From the NCBI RefSeq assembly GCF_000150275.1, contig NW_002060961.1, positions 1,216,826 through 1,280,825 on the forward strand: a stretch of DNA of 64,000 bases, in the 5' to 3' direction. This document shows, in pieces, positions 12,834 to 25,024 of this stretch (its first letter is position 1; every line of letters begins with the position of its first letter). Under the pieces are notes generated by a model, which was not told the DNA's origin, did not search any database, and was given only the letters and a program-made list of their open reading frames with translations. Source of the stretch: Trichoplax adhaerens. Its lineage: Eukaryota > Placozoa > Uniplacotomia > Trichoplacea > Trichoplacidae. The position numbers and the translations under genes are program-made.

Positions 12834-15095
12834 CTAACTAGGGTAATACATTTGAATATGGTTAGGCAATAATTTGATCAGTATTGGATAAGCTTCATAA
12901 TCTTCTCCATCAATGGTATACCACATGTCCTGCAAGCAAATTTACAAAGTCTATAATTGAGTATAATTACTTCTAAACTATGTAGTAACCTCATTCTTGA
13001 GACTTCGTAAATTATAGAATAAACTTACATTCCTTGACGGTCGTAAAAATATTTCGCTGGGTGTTAATGTTTTCAGCTCTACAATTTAAAATTTTAATTG
13101 CAATATAGTTAAGTATCAGAATGAACCATAAGACCATCAGATATATCTACGGCTAGCTACGGTAAGGGCTACGTCTTAAGACATACTTTCAGTATTATTT
13201 TCCGAATGTTTCTGGTTTATTTGCTGCCACCTGTTTTTATTAAGCATACGCATTTAACACCTTGATCAGTACAAAATGAAATTTTAAAATCTATTCTAAC
13301 TTACCCCTTTAAGATAAATTCTTTTTTATCGATAATTTCAGGCCAAATAGAAACAGCAAGATTCTGTTAAATATAAATAATCAACTTACATAATGATCAA
13401 ATAAGAAAATAGGGAAAAATTCAAGTTTATTGAATTACTTTGGTTTGATTTGCATCGATTTCAACTTGAAAGCTATTAAATGTTTTAATATTTTTGTTTA
13501 TTTCTTTAATCATCGGATTGTTATCAATGGTATCCTTTATGTCGTTGTTTTTCAAACTTTTCTGATTATCGGATGCGCCGAAACCTATATCAATACTATA
13601 CTTTGGAGGCCAATTCTATTGATTGAAATATTTAAGACAGCTCAATGAGTTACCTTCAATTATATTATCAAATTGGACCGCAATTAATACTAAAACATAT
13701 CAGACATACAAATAAAACTGGGGGAATATAAGCCATGCGTTTCTTTAAAGGTCCAAATAACCAGTATCTACAGAAGAGAAATAGCTAATTTTAAAACGGT
13801 AATATTTTGTGGTATAATCTAGAAAGAATTTAACCTGTCGTAATCGCTGGCGATGTCTCTAAAAATTCCCCATTTAACAGATGATAGAGAATATATAGTT
13901 TTACCAGATTCTTGAGGGCTAATTTTCATTACATCAATCATCCTACTCTCCTTTTTGACAATAGATAAGGCGGCCTCACCGATAATTCTATACGTTAAAC
14001 AGGAAATTTTTGTAGAATAATTACTTCAGTGTACACTAGTGTAAAGACACTGAGGTTAAATTGAAATTGGCTATTTTTCATTGAACGTTTTCATGTGTTT
14101 TTAATCGAAGTGCACAACCTGGCTTTGGGTATATTCTTACAACGATCGGGTAATAATTTCTCAAATAGTGTGTTTTCATCTCCTAGAGGTATAATACCAA
14201 TTGGTAGCGGACACTGTTTCGATTCCTATCATTTAGCAATACCGAAAGCCCAAAAATTGATTTTGGTTATGCTGACAAAAGAATCTAATTTAATAGGAAA
14301 TATGGATACGACTTTAGCAGTTATATACCTCATCGTACTTGGTTAGTAATCCAGTAATTACCTATGTTATAAACGAAATAAAAACTTAACAGTGCTGCCA
14401 TAATTATGATGGACTCATTGTTATATCTATAGAAAATGAGATTTAGTAAGTTGCTTATACGGTACCTCCATTACTGTGCCACTGCCACCAGCTATTACTA
14501 TAGTATCGGTAGTTTCATCTAAATAATTTACCAAGGTTTTGGCTTGACCAACATAATCAAGCTAATATTTGGTAGAATAATTCGACGAAGCGATTATTAA
14601 TTACCGCATTCAAACACAGATTAAAAGTTGCGTTGTAATGATAAATTACCTCGATATAAACAACATCAATCCCAGCAAGGTTAAAGATTGGTACGGCGTC
14701 ATCTTTCAACAATTTTCTAGTTTTTCTGTAAATTTTCCCACCGCAATGCAAAAATAACATTTTTAAGTATTCCGTACGTATACTATGAAATGCTATAACA
14801 TACGTGTATTTATTAATTGATTGATTAATTATCATTTTATGTAAGACAGAACAATCTTACGATGATACTAGCAGATTGGCTAACATACCCGCTGCCTGCT
14901 TTCGGATTAAAAAATACCACAACTCGACGCTGCTTTGCCGTTGATTTGATAGTCTGTCTACCATATTGCTAATAATGGTGATAAATTGCTGCAGTTAATC
15001 CGCAGGACAAAGATTTAAATGGATTTTGTAATTGTAATAAAAATGTGCTTCTTACCACTGCCTCTTGGCATAATCTTCTTCTGACAATATTAGCT
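12834..15095 (-). CDS. AGK: Acylglycerol kinase-like protein (N-terminal exon unresolved)
   Basis: Mitochondrial lipid kinase family (DGK/LCB5 fold). Exons on the minus strand, high to low: 15,095-15,056; 14,968-14,889; 14,725-14,650; 14,561-14,466; 14,361-14,329 (33 bp); 14,225-14,119; 13,987-13,835; 13,767-13,710; 13,615-13,439; 13,363-13,305; 13,230-13,187; 13,078-13,029; 12,929-12,834. All phases join and the frame stays open for about 356 residues to TAG. Landmarks in order: RRRLCQEA; the NPKAGSGK nucleotide loop; IAGGSGTVMEVITGLL; PIGIIPLGDENTLF; VKWGIFRD; YWLFGPLK; LAVSIWPE; IDGEDYEAYPI near the C-terminus. This order follows human AGK (422 residues) as I recall it. The usual GGDGT motif has serine in place of aspartate. 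The donor at 14,118 (gttgtg) is weak. The start methionine and the membrane-proximal N-terminus were not located. Confidence 0.85.
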
Positions 15096-16359
15096 CTAAG
15101 TATAATAAAGGGAGTGATTAAGAAAGTGCTAACGCACAACGACGGTATTTAGAGACTATCTCTATAGAAAATCACTGCTGACACTTTGATAAATTGTGCT
15201 ACTGGACATACGATTTACTGTCTTTGTGTACAACACTGCAAAATGTATATTGAACTTGCAAGAATATTATTCGAGCATATTTAATCACGCCTTCACGGAT
15301 AGTTACAAAGTGTTACAATAGCTCTCCGTCTAGACAAACTGGAAGGCAAAGTTGTCAAGTAGTAATCACAGCTTTAAGAACTAAGTAGTCCAACGATGAC
15401 ATACACAAGATTATGTCTGAAGGTTAGACTAAACCAATGAAGTTTCCGAAGTTTCAGCTTACAGAACGAGTTGGTTTAACGACCTGGCGTGTAAGATTGT
15501 ATCTAAATTTAAAGTTCGTATCGTGTATATACAGAACATCCACTGCAATATTGCATTCTCATAATAATTTCATAAAGTTTTCGTACTTTCAGCTTATTAC
15601 GAAACTACTGTACTTTGTCCAATGTAATGCTGCTATGGGAGAACGCATTTGAAGTTGATATAGTACGCGTATCATAGTCAACCAATTGAATTTTTGTACC
15701 ATTCATTAATTTTAAATGGATGATACCTGTTATTTTAGTAAAACTAATCGGAAAGATCGTCTGTAAAGCCCAGCTTGACATTAACGTTGGTATGACAAGT
15801 TACACACAAGATTTATACCTATGCTTTTGCGTCATGAAATGTATTCCATAAAGAGCAGCAATAGCAGCAAATGTGGATTTTTTCCAGTGTTTTCTCAACG
15901 TATAAAAGACTCCGTGATTCATATTTCTCGATCGAATGCAACCATACCCCACAAGACCACTATTTAATTAATGATTCAACAACAATACAACACGATCGAC
16001 TATGTAGAACAGATGAATTCGATCTCTATCTCGTTTTTCGGATGGTAGAAACAAGTATTTCAACAGCTTCCAAGCGATGATCTTGCAGGCTAGCACGACT
16101 GCAAGATGAAACAACACAGTACGTTAATAAGGACATCCAACGATGTGCCATAGTACTACGCATGTAATATGACACTTACTTCCTTCTGATGACACCTTCA
16201 ATACGCCAGAAGATTAAGCATTCGACTCGTTTTCAAAAGTCATGGAGTGTAAAGACAGATTAGAACTTGCAAGATGCGAATGAATTCATGTAGAGCATCA
16301 AGTCTGCAGCCTTGGATTTGCAATTTCAAGCTAGCAGGTGATCCTTTAGCTCGCGGATG
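15096..16359. other. Region upstream of AGK
   Basis: This should hold the missing first exon and promoter of the minus-strand AGK gene. A minus-strand segment at about 15,395-15,455 (reading KLKLRKLHW) can splice in phase to the 15,095 acceptor, but it has no start codon in frame. I cannot decide the true N-terminus. No other gene is visible. Confidence 0.35.
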
Positions 16360-16585
16360 GTCTGTACAGTGTACAGTACTACAATCGAACAAATATACGG
16401 TAGCGGTGTACAGTACAGTTCTGCATACAGTACTGTACTGTACAGTACAGTTCTGCATACAGTACTGTACTGTACAGTACAGTCAACCGTAATAATTACA
16501 GTACATTTGTACAATGTACTGTACGGTACTGTACGAGACAGTGCCGTATTGTCCACATGTACTATACTGTACTGTACTGTACAAT
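16360..16585. repeat. GTAC-rich palindrome island 1
   Basis: Dense overlapping CAGTAC/GTACTG/TGTACA words. A perfect 20-bp palindrome, ACTGTACTGTACAGTACAGT, occurs at 16,432-16,451 and again at 16,464-16,483 inside a 32-bp direct repeat. The overlapping ORFs on both strands here are by-products of this low-complexity sequence. Similar islands recur at 28.5, 30.1 and 32.5 kb. Confidence 0.85.
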
Positions 16586-16922
16586 GCTCGTCACCATGGT
16601 AAACTCGCTGTGTGCAATTGTAGATTACTAGGCAGCAAGCACCTAGAAGGCACGGCTACTATGGAGGATTCATTCAAAGTTAGAAAGAGAGAAAGGTTAC
16701 TGTCGAGAAAGGAACAAAAATTGGACAATAACTTCTGTATTTGGAAAGGTAGTTGTTGCAACAACTGAACACTGTCATTTGTAGTTTTGGGATTATCAAT
16801 GAACATTTTGAACGTTTGATTGCAGAGGTTACTGTTGAAGAATAAGGACATTGATTGATTTATTGACGTGGATTCTTGTTGATTTGGAGCGATTGGTGAT
16901 TGTAGCCTCCAAATTATCCAGT
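16586..16922 (+). other. Upstream region of CCDC134 gene A
   Basis: A short open frame beginning MEDSFKVRKRERLLSRK starts near 16,661 and runs into a gtagtt donor near 16,749. It could be an upstream ORF, a 5' UTR exon or unrelated. No promoter element is clear. Confidence 0.3.
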
Positions 16923-19098
16923 ATGTTGGTGCGATATTACGCTATCGTTGTCATACTTTCTTTCGCTGTTTTGGTATGGCCTTTAAAGGATTCTTCCACA
17001 AATACCAGCGACGATCCAACCACCAATGCGACCACTAGTCCAAGCCAACAACGTCTTGACAATCACAAGCTCAAAGAGGATGAATCCCAGCTACTGGCTT
17101 GTATCTTTATAAGTGTGACTAAGTTGTTATTTTGTTACAATTTCGCGCAGTTACGTGTAGAAAAAATACAGTAATTAGCAATGGCGAGTTGTTACTTGTA
17201 GATGAGCTTATAACGCCTATTTTGGAGGCTACAACACGTAGTCGAAATCACAGAGGAATGCGTATGCTGACATCTTTTGATATTAAAATACACAGTAGTC
17301 GTGTAAAGGAATAGATACTCTCACATTAAAATATTCCTTTATTTTATTGCTCGCTCTCGTGGTTATTTTCGTTAACTTGGTATTTGCTCTAATGCCATTG
17401 ACATACTTGTACTATTGTCGTACAAATGGGCTAGCAGATCGTAAATTATTCGCATTGAGACGTAGGCAACAAACCGATGCTCTAATCGCAATAAGCAAGT
17501 TCAAGGCCTACACCAAGCAATACAAAATGGCGGAAGCAATGATCCAAAAAATCTTTGAGGTCTGTTTTTGAGTTCACATAGTAGCGCTTATGGTTACTAG
17601 TTTTAAGGGATAAAGTGATGGCATCAATTTAACAATTTTAAAGGCAACTACGGTAGTCTCCATTGCTCAATTCTACTTTCGTCATCCATAGCTTACTAGC
17701 TATGGATATATATGGTATACATTTAGTCTGTGTATAACTCAACATTGCGTGTACGAAGTAGGCTAAAATGACTTGCAACTAAAAGCAGTATCCTATCCTT
17801 ATTATAGGTACTATTTGAATCGAAAGCTGTCATTATTGATACTGGATATATACCGGAGATGGCTTTCCCTAAAGATGAAAAAATTCGTGATGGTTAGCTA
17901 CAAATGCCCATTTTCTCATTTCGAACCAAAATAGAAGCTTTGTTATAAATAATAACGTACTCGTGCAATACAGTACTATAGTAGTATTGAAATTTTTAGT
18001 TAAGCTATGTTGATCATCTTGCGTTACTTTCCTTGTAGTGATATCAACGCATTAACTAGCCTTATGTAATAGTAACTTCTATCTGATTAGCTATATCCAA
18101 GATATATGAAAATACTGCCTTTTTCGGTGAAATTGCCCTAAGATTACCAGATATTACTCATAAGGTGAGTCAATGAGCTGATGCTCGCTCAAGTCTTTTC
18201 TAGTTACTGTAGCACCCACTTTACTGGTAGACTTATACTTAACTTTGCATCAAATAAGGCTATATTTTTATATGTCATCCATGATAGTTGGTTATTGATA
18301 TATTTAAATGCAATCATACATCGAGGAGTATTTCCTATAACTTCTGCATCCGACCGCTTTAGCCTCTTTAAACGATTGACATCTTATATTACGTATCATT
18401 TTCCGTGATAACAATGGATGCGGTTACTTGCATAGTTATTATGAGTATTTAGGACTTTTATCTTATGTATTTAAGATATATGATAGGAAAACAGAATGGA
18501 GATATGCCATTCACTGGAGTGTCGGATTTTGTAATGATTCTGTTTCAATATTCCATGGTCCACACAAGAAATTACTAAATTTAGTAAGGATTTCTATTCA
18601 GTGTGTTTAACCTCCCGCTCATTTTATTAATGTATTACACATTTTCACTGCTTTATTTATTGAAAATTTTGAATAGATGTCTCAAGAGTTGAAACTTATT
18701 CCAAGAGATGCTAACTATGTTAATCCCTATAGCAAGAAAGAAAATGATCGTGAGAAAATGGTAATATCCAGTTAGTTATTCATAAGTAAAACTGCAGTAC
18801 AGCAAAATATGTGCCATGTGCCGCGTGTAGTCCTTTGTCGTATATAAGATGTACTTATGCATACTGTTATGTCAGAAATGTACACTTTCGTTATAATTAC
18901 AAAAGTTTATATATGGTAATGAATATCCACACTTAATTAGATTAACTGATAAATTTCGCTGACATTCTCTTACTCCGTTTTCAGAATAAGGAACAATTAG
19001 ACCATAAACTGAAGAGTAAGGCTCAGTCATCGAAATCAAAATCTAGATCTAAAAAAAACAAAAGGAAGAAAAGAAAATCCAAGAAGACTGAACTATAA
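16923..19098 (+). CDS. CCDC134: CCDC134 family protein, paralogue A
   Basis: Seven exons: 16,923-17,100; 17,438-17,559; 17,808-17,892; 18,091-18,164; 18,476-18,583; 18,677-18,760; 18,985-19,098. They join in frame to 254 residues. The chosen ATG is followed directly by a hydrophobic signal-peptide core (RYYAIVVILSFAVLVW); an in-frame ATG at 16,851 would put 24 residues ahead of it. After an S/T-rich stretch with two N-glycosylation sequons come the family landmarks AYRKLFALRRRQ, AFPKDEKIRD, ENTAFFGEIALRLPDI, WSVGFCNDS and DANYVNPY, matching human CCDC134 (229 residues) from memory. The C-terminus is lysine-rich and ends KTEL, resembling the ER-retrieval-like QSEL of the human protein. CCDC134 is known as an ER/secreted protein linked to GRP94 folding. 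A divergent paralogue follows 2.9 kb downstream. Confidence 0.92.
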
Positions 19099-20129
19099 AT
19101 ATATAATTTTCCTGACACGACTGTAATATAATTAATATTGCAGCGTGTAACATTTTTTAAATCCGATTGTGAAACTTTCTCTTTGTATTATTTTCAGTAT
19201 TAATATGCAGAATTAATACTGTATCGAAAGATACATGAAGAATAAGGCAAATTCTTTTGCCTTATGCTATGTGCCATTTTTCCATGATGAACTTGTCAGA
19301 ATTTATCAAAGTACATTTAACGTGTTGAATAATGGTGAATTCAGTTAATATCTCATACGCTGATAAGCAAAGGGTTCTTTTGTGATCTTTTATAATGCTC
19401 TGCTGATCATGTATAACATAGCCAGTTATTGAATCGGTGAGAAATATCGCGCAATAAACCAAGTGATGTCCGATCAAAAAATCCATTGTATTAGTTATTA
19501 TGCAGTAGTAATCCATCGTTAAGGAAGATCTGCAGTTATAAAGTCAACAATATATGAATAAACCCCTACATTAAATTCGAACTAATTAAATTATTAAAAC
19601 GATGAATAAAAATATACCTCACTACATGCTTATTTGTTCACGTGAAGTAGTGAGTGTCGAATCAAAGGTTATTTTATGTCAAGGATAAATGATCTCTATC
19701 GTACTTTACTGGGAAATAAGAAAACGATTAAATAGCAAATAACATCATCAATCATTAATGATACATTTAAATTTGCCTCTAGATGAAGCAATCAATTATT
19801 GTAGCAATGATATTTTGCCAGAGATGAACAATGCCCTTGTCTTTCTATCTAAACATGCCTAATCCCTTACCTGGTTATATATTGTTACGAGATTACGATC
19901 GATGCATAATTAGTTTATTTATGATTACAAGCTGAAAGAATTGATTGTTCCAGCTTATATCATTACGGTATTATAATAATTATCTGTATCGATATTACAT
20001 TTATTTCCGTACGTACGGATATATATTATCTATAAGCTAATCATGTAATCCACTCTCAATTAGCAATAAACGCACGGCTTCAGCGTGACCGTCTTCAAAA
20101 GATGTTCGTTAAAAAAAAATAATGAAAAC
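19099..20129. other. Intergenic, nothing resolved
   Basis: This contains the 3' flank of CCDC134 gene A, with a possible AATAAA at 19,557-19,562. A minus-strand 84-codon open frame at 19,262-19,516 has no recognisable product and is probably chance. Confidence 0.4.
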
Positions 20130-20960
20130 ACTATAATATAGTCTAAATTCACTAGGACTGGATAACTTCTGTCCATTTTTACATCAACCTAGACTAGTAA
20201 TGATAAGTATTTGAGAATAATTACTACGGGATGGGGATGAGTGTACTAAATTTTTCCCTATTCACTTTAGCTTAGTGGATAAAACCAATTTTCATATTAT
20301 ATTGACACAGTAGACAAGAATATACCTCAACAGGATCCCTTAGATAGACTATCATATATGTTTTTATTATTTTTTTGCAAATTAGTATACACTTCAATAA
20401 TTCTTAGATGCAGCACGTATAAAGACACGTTTAGATAATGTACGTAATCTTAATTTAAATATGCCCCAATTTTCTTTATCTACTGTAATTGGTACAGCGG
20501 ACAAGAATATTCAGTGTAGCATTGAGGATCCATTGATACAGTAATTTAGCATCTAAACTATTTGTCTAATATTCTTTTAAGTGTAGTGACAGTAAAGGTA
20601 GCTATTGCCAAATTGATTATCTTCATTATAGAAGACAGGAATGGACGTTGTTACGGCCTATTATTCCGCTCTAGTTACTGTTATTGGTCATTTCTTACTG
20701 CCAACTGAAATTATTACAATTCAAGAAAAGTTAACAAATGTAATTGATTTTCTCTACCATTTATAACTGGTAAAAGTTCCCCATTGAAAAGAGTTATTCC
20801 CCAATTTCCTCTCTATAGTGCATTACAAGGGGAGAATGTGCATTTTTGTAGTCGTTTATTACGTACTGCCAGATGTAATAACAATTAGTGATGATTAATA
20901 ACATCCTAATAACAAATTTATATTCATTTTTCTCTACGATTTATAGCTATCATTTTGGGC
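20130..20960. repeat. Degenerate tandem repeat, about 187-bp period
   Basis: Two independent block pairs show the same spacing. 'aca-cagtagacaagaatat...aggatcc' near 20,306 recurs near 20,494, and 'ttgattttctctaccatttata' near 20,742 recurs as 'ttcatttttctctacgatttata' near 20,926. Identity outside the blocks is low, so the array is old. Confidence 0.4.
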
Positions 20961-22031
20961 CTTAATGAATTGATTCTTCTAACGTGGACCGACAGCTTGA
21001 CAGAGTTATCCAAATTGTTTTTTTAGCATAGCCATTAAATTGTAAATTATAAATGTCGCTATCGGCCAATCAGAAATTAACGCGTATTAAAATGTATCCA
21101 ACTGTTTCAGTTGGCTAAGATCATCGCTGCAAATTGTAATGCATTGTCGTGCAAGAGTCGGCATATAGCGCTCCGAATAATAGATTAAGCATTATTTTCA
21201 ACTAGTAAATTACCCTGGATTACGCGACTTTCAACACTGTGTCACTATTTTCTGTAGTTATACTATACTTTAGTTCTAGAGAATAGGAAGGAAGTTGTAA
21301 TTTCTATTTATCGAAATCGCTATTGCTTTGTTGTATCCTCCATTGATAATTGAATCTGGATGTTCTCATACTTTCATAACAATATCATTCCTGGTGAGAA
21401 CTTTTATTGTCCTTGATAATCAAGTCCGTAGGTAAACATTGTAAGTAAAGATTCTTCTTTCTAGGCCTTTGTTATGGTAAATATGGCTATTGAGAATACT
21501 ATCATGATTACTTAGACATCCTCGTTTTCGGGACAAAATTTCCTGGGACATCATTCATATTTCTGTAGTCGATTGAATAGAATTTTAACCTGTCTTTAGT
21601 TGGAGCTTGTTATAAATAGTCATTGATGCTGCTGTGAGCACAGTTGCATCTATTTGTCATAGCCCCAACAACCCGACAAGTGGTCAGCGTTGATGTCTCT
21701 GCATTGAATTACATTAACGACAATTGTGTCTGGCGGCCTAGCGCAAAAATTAATTAACTTATATTGGTTTACCTATCCTAGATCGCTATTTAAAGAACGA
21801 GTTCGCAGCGAGGACCACCAATAACTCACTCAATTGCCTTGAATCTTAGTTGAATGACAATTGATTAAAGATAATTTAGATTGAAGTTGATCGCAGTGAT
21901 TGGAAACGTTGTCATTGAATTATTTGTCATACCGTATACAGTACACTCTAATTGATCAAAAGTGATCTTATCAAGTACAGCAAGTAAAATCATCCATCTT
22001 TGACGAGAAGTTTATAGTTGAACTAAAGAAA
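20961..22031 (+). other. Upstream region of CCDC134 gene B
   Basis: Slightly higher GC between 21,600 and 21,850. A TATA-like ctatttaaag lies near 21,787, about 240 bp before the ATG. No coding exon was seen. Confidence 0.3.
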
Positions 22032-25024
22032 ATGAAGTCAGTCTGGAAGTTTTCCTATTTTTTACTCATCGTAATGGCACTAGTTGTTAGCGGAGAAGAG
22101 AAAACGGAAGAGAAACAGGAGGAAAAATCCGATCAAAGCACGACAGAGGCAGCAGATACACCAGAAGATATCGTTAAAAAATGTAGGTACACGTACAGTA
22201 TGATGGGCATTTTTATAATTTATGTTGAACACTCTAGAAAAATCTTTACTGGCTGCGAATACATTAAAAGTTTGTACAAGCTTCATTAGCAAAATTCAAT
22301 TCGCTGGGGAGTATTAAATGGCTATGATATTGCTAATGATGAGTGTACAATTACTTCTTTCTCGTGCATTTCATATTCATACTAATATGTGCCTGCTGCA
22401 TACGGTACGATTTTCTGTCTACAAAGTTGGCTTCAAGGTAGTTTATGTGCAGAATATATCTATTTACGTATCTTACCCGGTTGCAGGAAGAGACTGTTAA
22501 AATAATTCAGCTTTTCCAACGTTTTACTGTTCGAATTATTTGCTACGTGAATCAAACGCAGTAATGGATATTAGAATGCTTCCTGGCAATAAAAAAGTTG
22601 CTAATGTACGAAAACGAGAAAGATTTACATTTCGATTCCAGTCGTATGTTACATTTAGCAACGCCTTTTGTAAACAGAGTATTAATTAATTAAACATCCG
22701 TCACCCAACTCTGTGATTGATAGAACATGAACAAAATTAACTACTCTTTATTGCTATGTAATGATAGACGTGAATTTAATATTAAAGCCATTAAGATTTA
22801 TCTCCAGGTGTAGGTAACTCAATGATAGAATTCGCAAAATAGCCCATATAATTAATTTTTCACTCTGCTTCTTCAGGAGATACTAATGTGGCCTACATCT
22901 ATCTATGCCTTAATTTTACATGCATTATAATGAGAAATGAATGTTTTTTTGTATACTTATTAACAGTTGCATTATTTACATTTCTCTAATACAGTTAAAG
23001 AGCAAATTGAGGAACTGAGGAAGGATCAATTTGAAAGAATCAAAATAATTGCTAGCCTCCAACTAGAAGATGATCGGAAAACCTACGTTCAATATCTTTT
23101 CAATACTAGCGTCAAGGTAGTTTATAGCTAACTAGAATGTCATAACTTTGGAGATAGCATTAAGAATATATACGTACAATTAATCACGACGTAAATAATT
23201 ACAATCAAAATGTCAGCCAAATTAAAGATATCGATTTGATCGTACGTATTACCTTAAAGCTTAATATAATAACGATACCATTAATTAGTTAATATTTAAT
23301 GCTATTGATTTTAGTAGAGGTGTTTCATACTTTAATCCTGAAAATAATAGCATAAAAATAGGCATGCCGTTAATTAGCCATCTAAAAGAGTTAGTATTAA
23401 CAGAGTTGATTGCATTTGAAATAGTTACTTTGAGCATATACATGACCGTACATCCGTCGAGTAAAGTATTTAATTACTACCATCATTGACTCGATAAATA
23501 TCTTGTAAGCAGTGCTTTAATTTTCCGTCAGTTGTAGTTAGATTTAATATCAGGCTAGTTTTGGTAACGATAAAATCTTGATGTCATTACATAGATAATC
23601 CGCATTACGAGCTTTCATCAGTTACCTTAATTTAATTACTGTATTTATTTTCAGGGTTTTACAGAATTGAAAAAGGCGGTGGATGAAGCCGGCTATACAT
23701 CAGATATGCCATTGCCAATGGATAAAAATTTGACTGGAGGTACATATTATGTAATAATGATTAACTGTAAAATCGATCATGCTAGCTTCGTCATTAAAGT
23801 TAGAGATTGAGCTAGTAGTTGTAACACAAAAAGCGGTGTTTTATTAAAGAATCACAAATTTTAGCATACATTACTTCTTGCTGTGGGAAGCTAGCTTGTC
23901 TAGTATACGCTATTGTCCTAATGCAGTAGTACCACGGCCAAGTTTTATGCTTATTTTTGTACTTTTCTAAAGATATTATGAATTATCTTTCAGCTATTGC
24001 GGTAATTTTTGAAAATACCCTGTTCATTTCTGAAATTGCCGCTCGAATTTTTAAAGTTACACGAGACGTGAGTTTAGATTGTAATTTTGATTTTTTTTTG
24101 GGGGGGGGGTGTGTCGAATTGATATAGCATGGAATAATTTAGCTTAATCATCATTTTGCTTTGTATTCGCATATACAGTTAATTAGCGAGAATCCAGAAT
24201 ACTCTGATTCTTTCAAGTGGGCTGTAGAATTTTGTCAGAAGTCTAAATCCCTACTTAGTGAATCGGATAAGAATATTTTAGATGTGGTAAGTAGTAAATT
24301 TTTACTCAATGTCGCTTGTATATTCTTCAGCATGATTACATTTCTATATACGGATCTCAAGAAATGAGACATTGTTTATAGACGGTATGATAACAATTTT
24401 AATCTTCATGACATTATGTTCAGGCTGCGAAAGAGTTTAGCATAGTACCACGCGAAGCATCATATCAAAATCCTTTCATTGGCTGGCAGGAAGAGGTAAT
24501 TTCTCAGGGTGACAAAATTTCATCTATACATGTAGTATTGCAGTATAATTAAGTACTCTGGATGCTTGGACAACATCGTAATGAAAATTTGATTTGGGGT
24601 TGTACTAGGCCAACTAAGTGCATTATCATATACGATAGTATAATTATATAATTTGTTTGCGTACTAGTAGTATATCGATGATCGGCCTCTTCAATACTCT
24701 TAAAACGTTTTAGTGTCTAGAATAAGTTATATTTATCACAACACAAAGAATAGATCAGTGCATAGCTATTCATGTCTGCTAGCAGTCTTTTAAAATGCCT
24801 ACAATTACTATACTGGAACCGTGTACGCTAAATTGAACGATATTGAAGTGTATCGAGGTTACTGCTTACAATTTTACACGCTCAAATTTAAAAGTTTTAC
24901 TAATTATGTAATAGCCCTGTTTATAATTTACAATTCCTCATTTTTTTTATAGGTTTTTGATAATCAACCGAAATATCGCTATAAGGACTTCAAAAAGGAG
25001 CAACAACGAAAGGAAGAACTTTAA
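22032..25024 (+). CDS. CCDC134 family protein, divergent paralogue B
   Basis: Seven exons: 22,032-22,182; 22,995-23,116; 23,655-23,739; 23,994-24,067; 24,179-24,286; 24,424-24,495; 24,953-25,024, joining in frame to 227 residues. A signal peptide (FSYFLLIVMALVVSG) is followed by a Glu/Lys-rich acidic linker, then a helical domain. Exons 2-5 are 122, 85, 74 and 108 bp, exactly the lengths and phases of paralogue A. Shared landmarks are PLPMDKN (versus FPKDEK), FENTLFISEIAARIF (versus YENTAFFGEIALRLP), WAVEFCQKS (versus WSVGFCNDS) and EASYQNPF (versus DANYVNPY). The tail ends KEEL, another KDEL-like tetrapeptide. The protein is much further from human CCDC134 than paralogue A, so its role is uncertain; ER lumen residence is inferred from the signal peptide and tail. 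Confidence 0.88.

Noticed and set aside
14095-14346. Plus-strand ORF reading GIIPIGSGHCF, resembling a lipid-kinase motif
   Set aside because: The minus strand of the same bases encodes the correct next AGK exons (VITGLLTKYDE and PIGIIPLGDENTLF) in frame with their neighbours. The plus-strand similarity is an antisense coincidence, so an inverted AGK exon was ruled out.
16240-16602. Several 72-81 codon ORFs on both strands
   Set aside because: They arise from the GTAC palindrome island; the peptides are repeats of YCTVQYS-type words on both strands.
16851-16922. In-frame upstream ATG for CCDC134 gene A
   Set aside because: It would place 24 residues before the signal-peptide core; the ATG at 16,923 gives a normal signal peptide.
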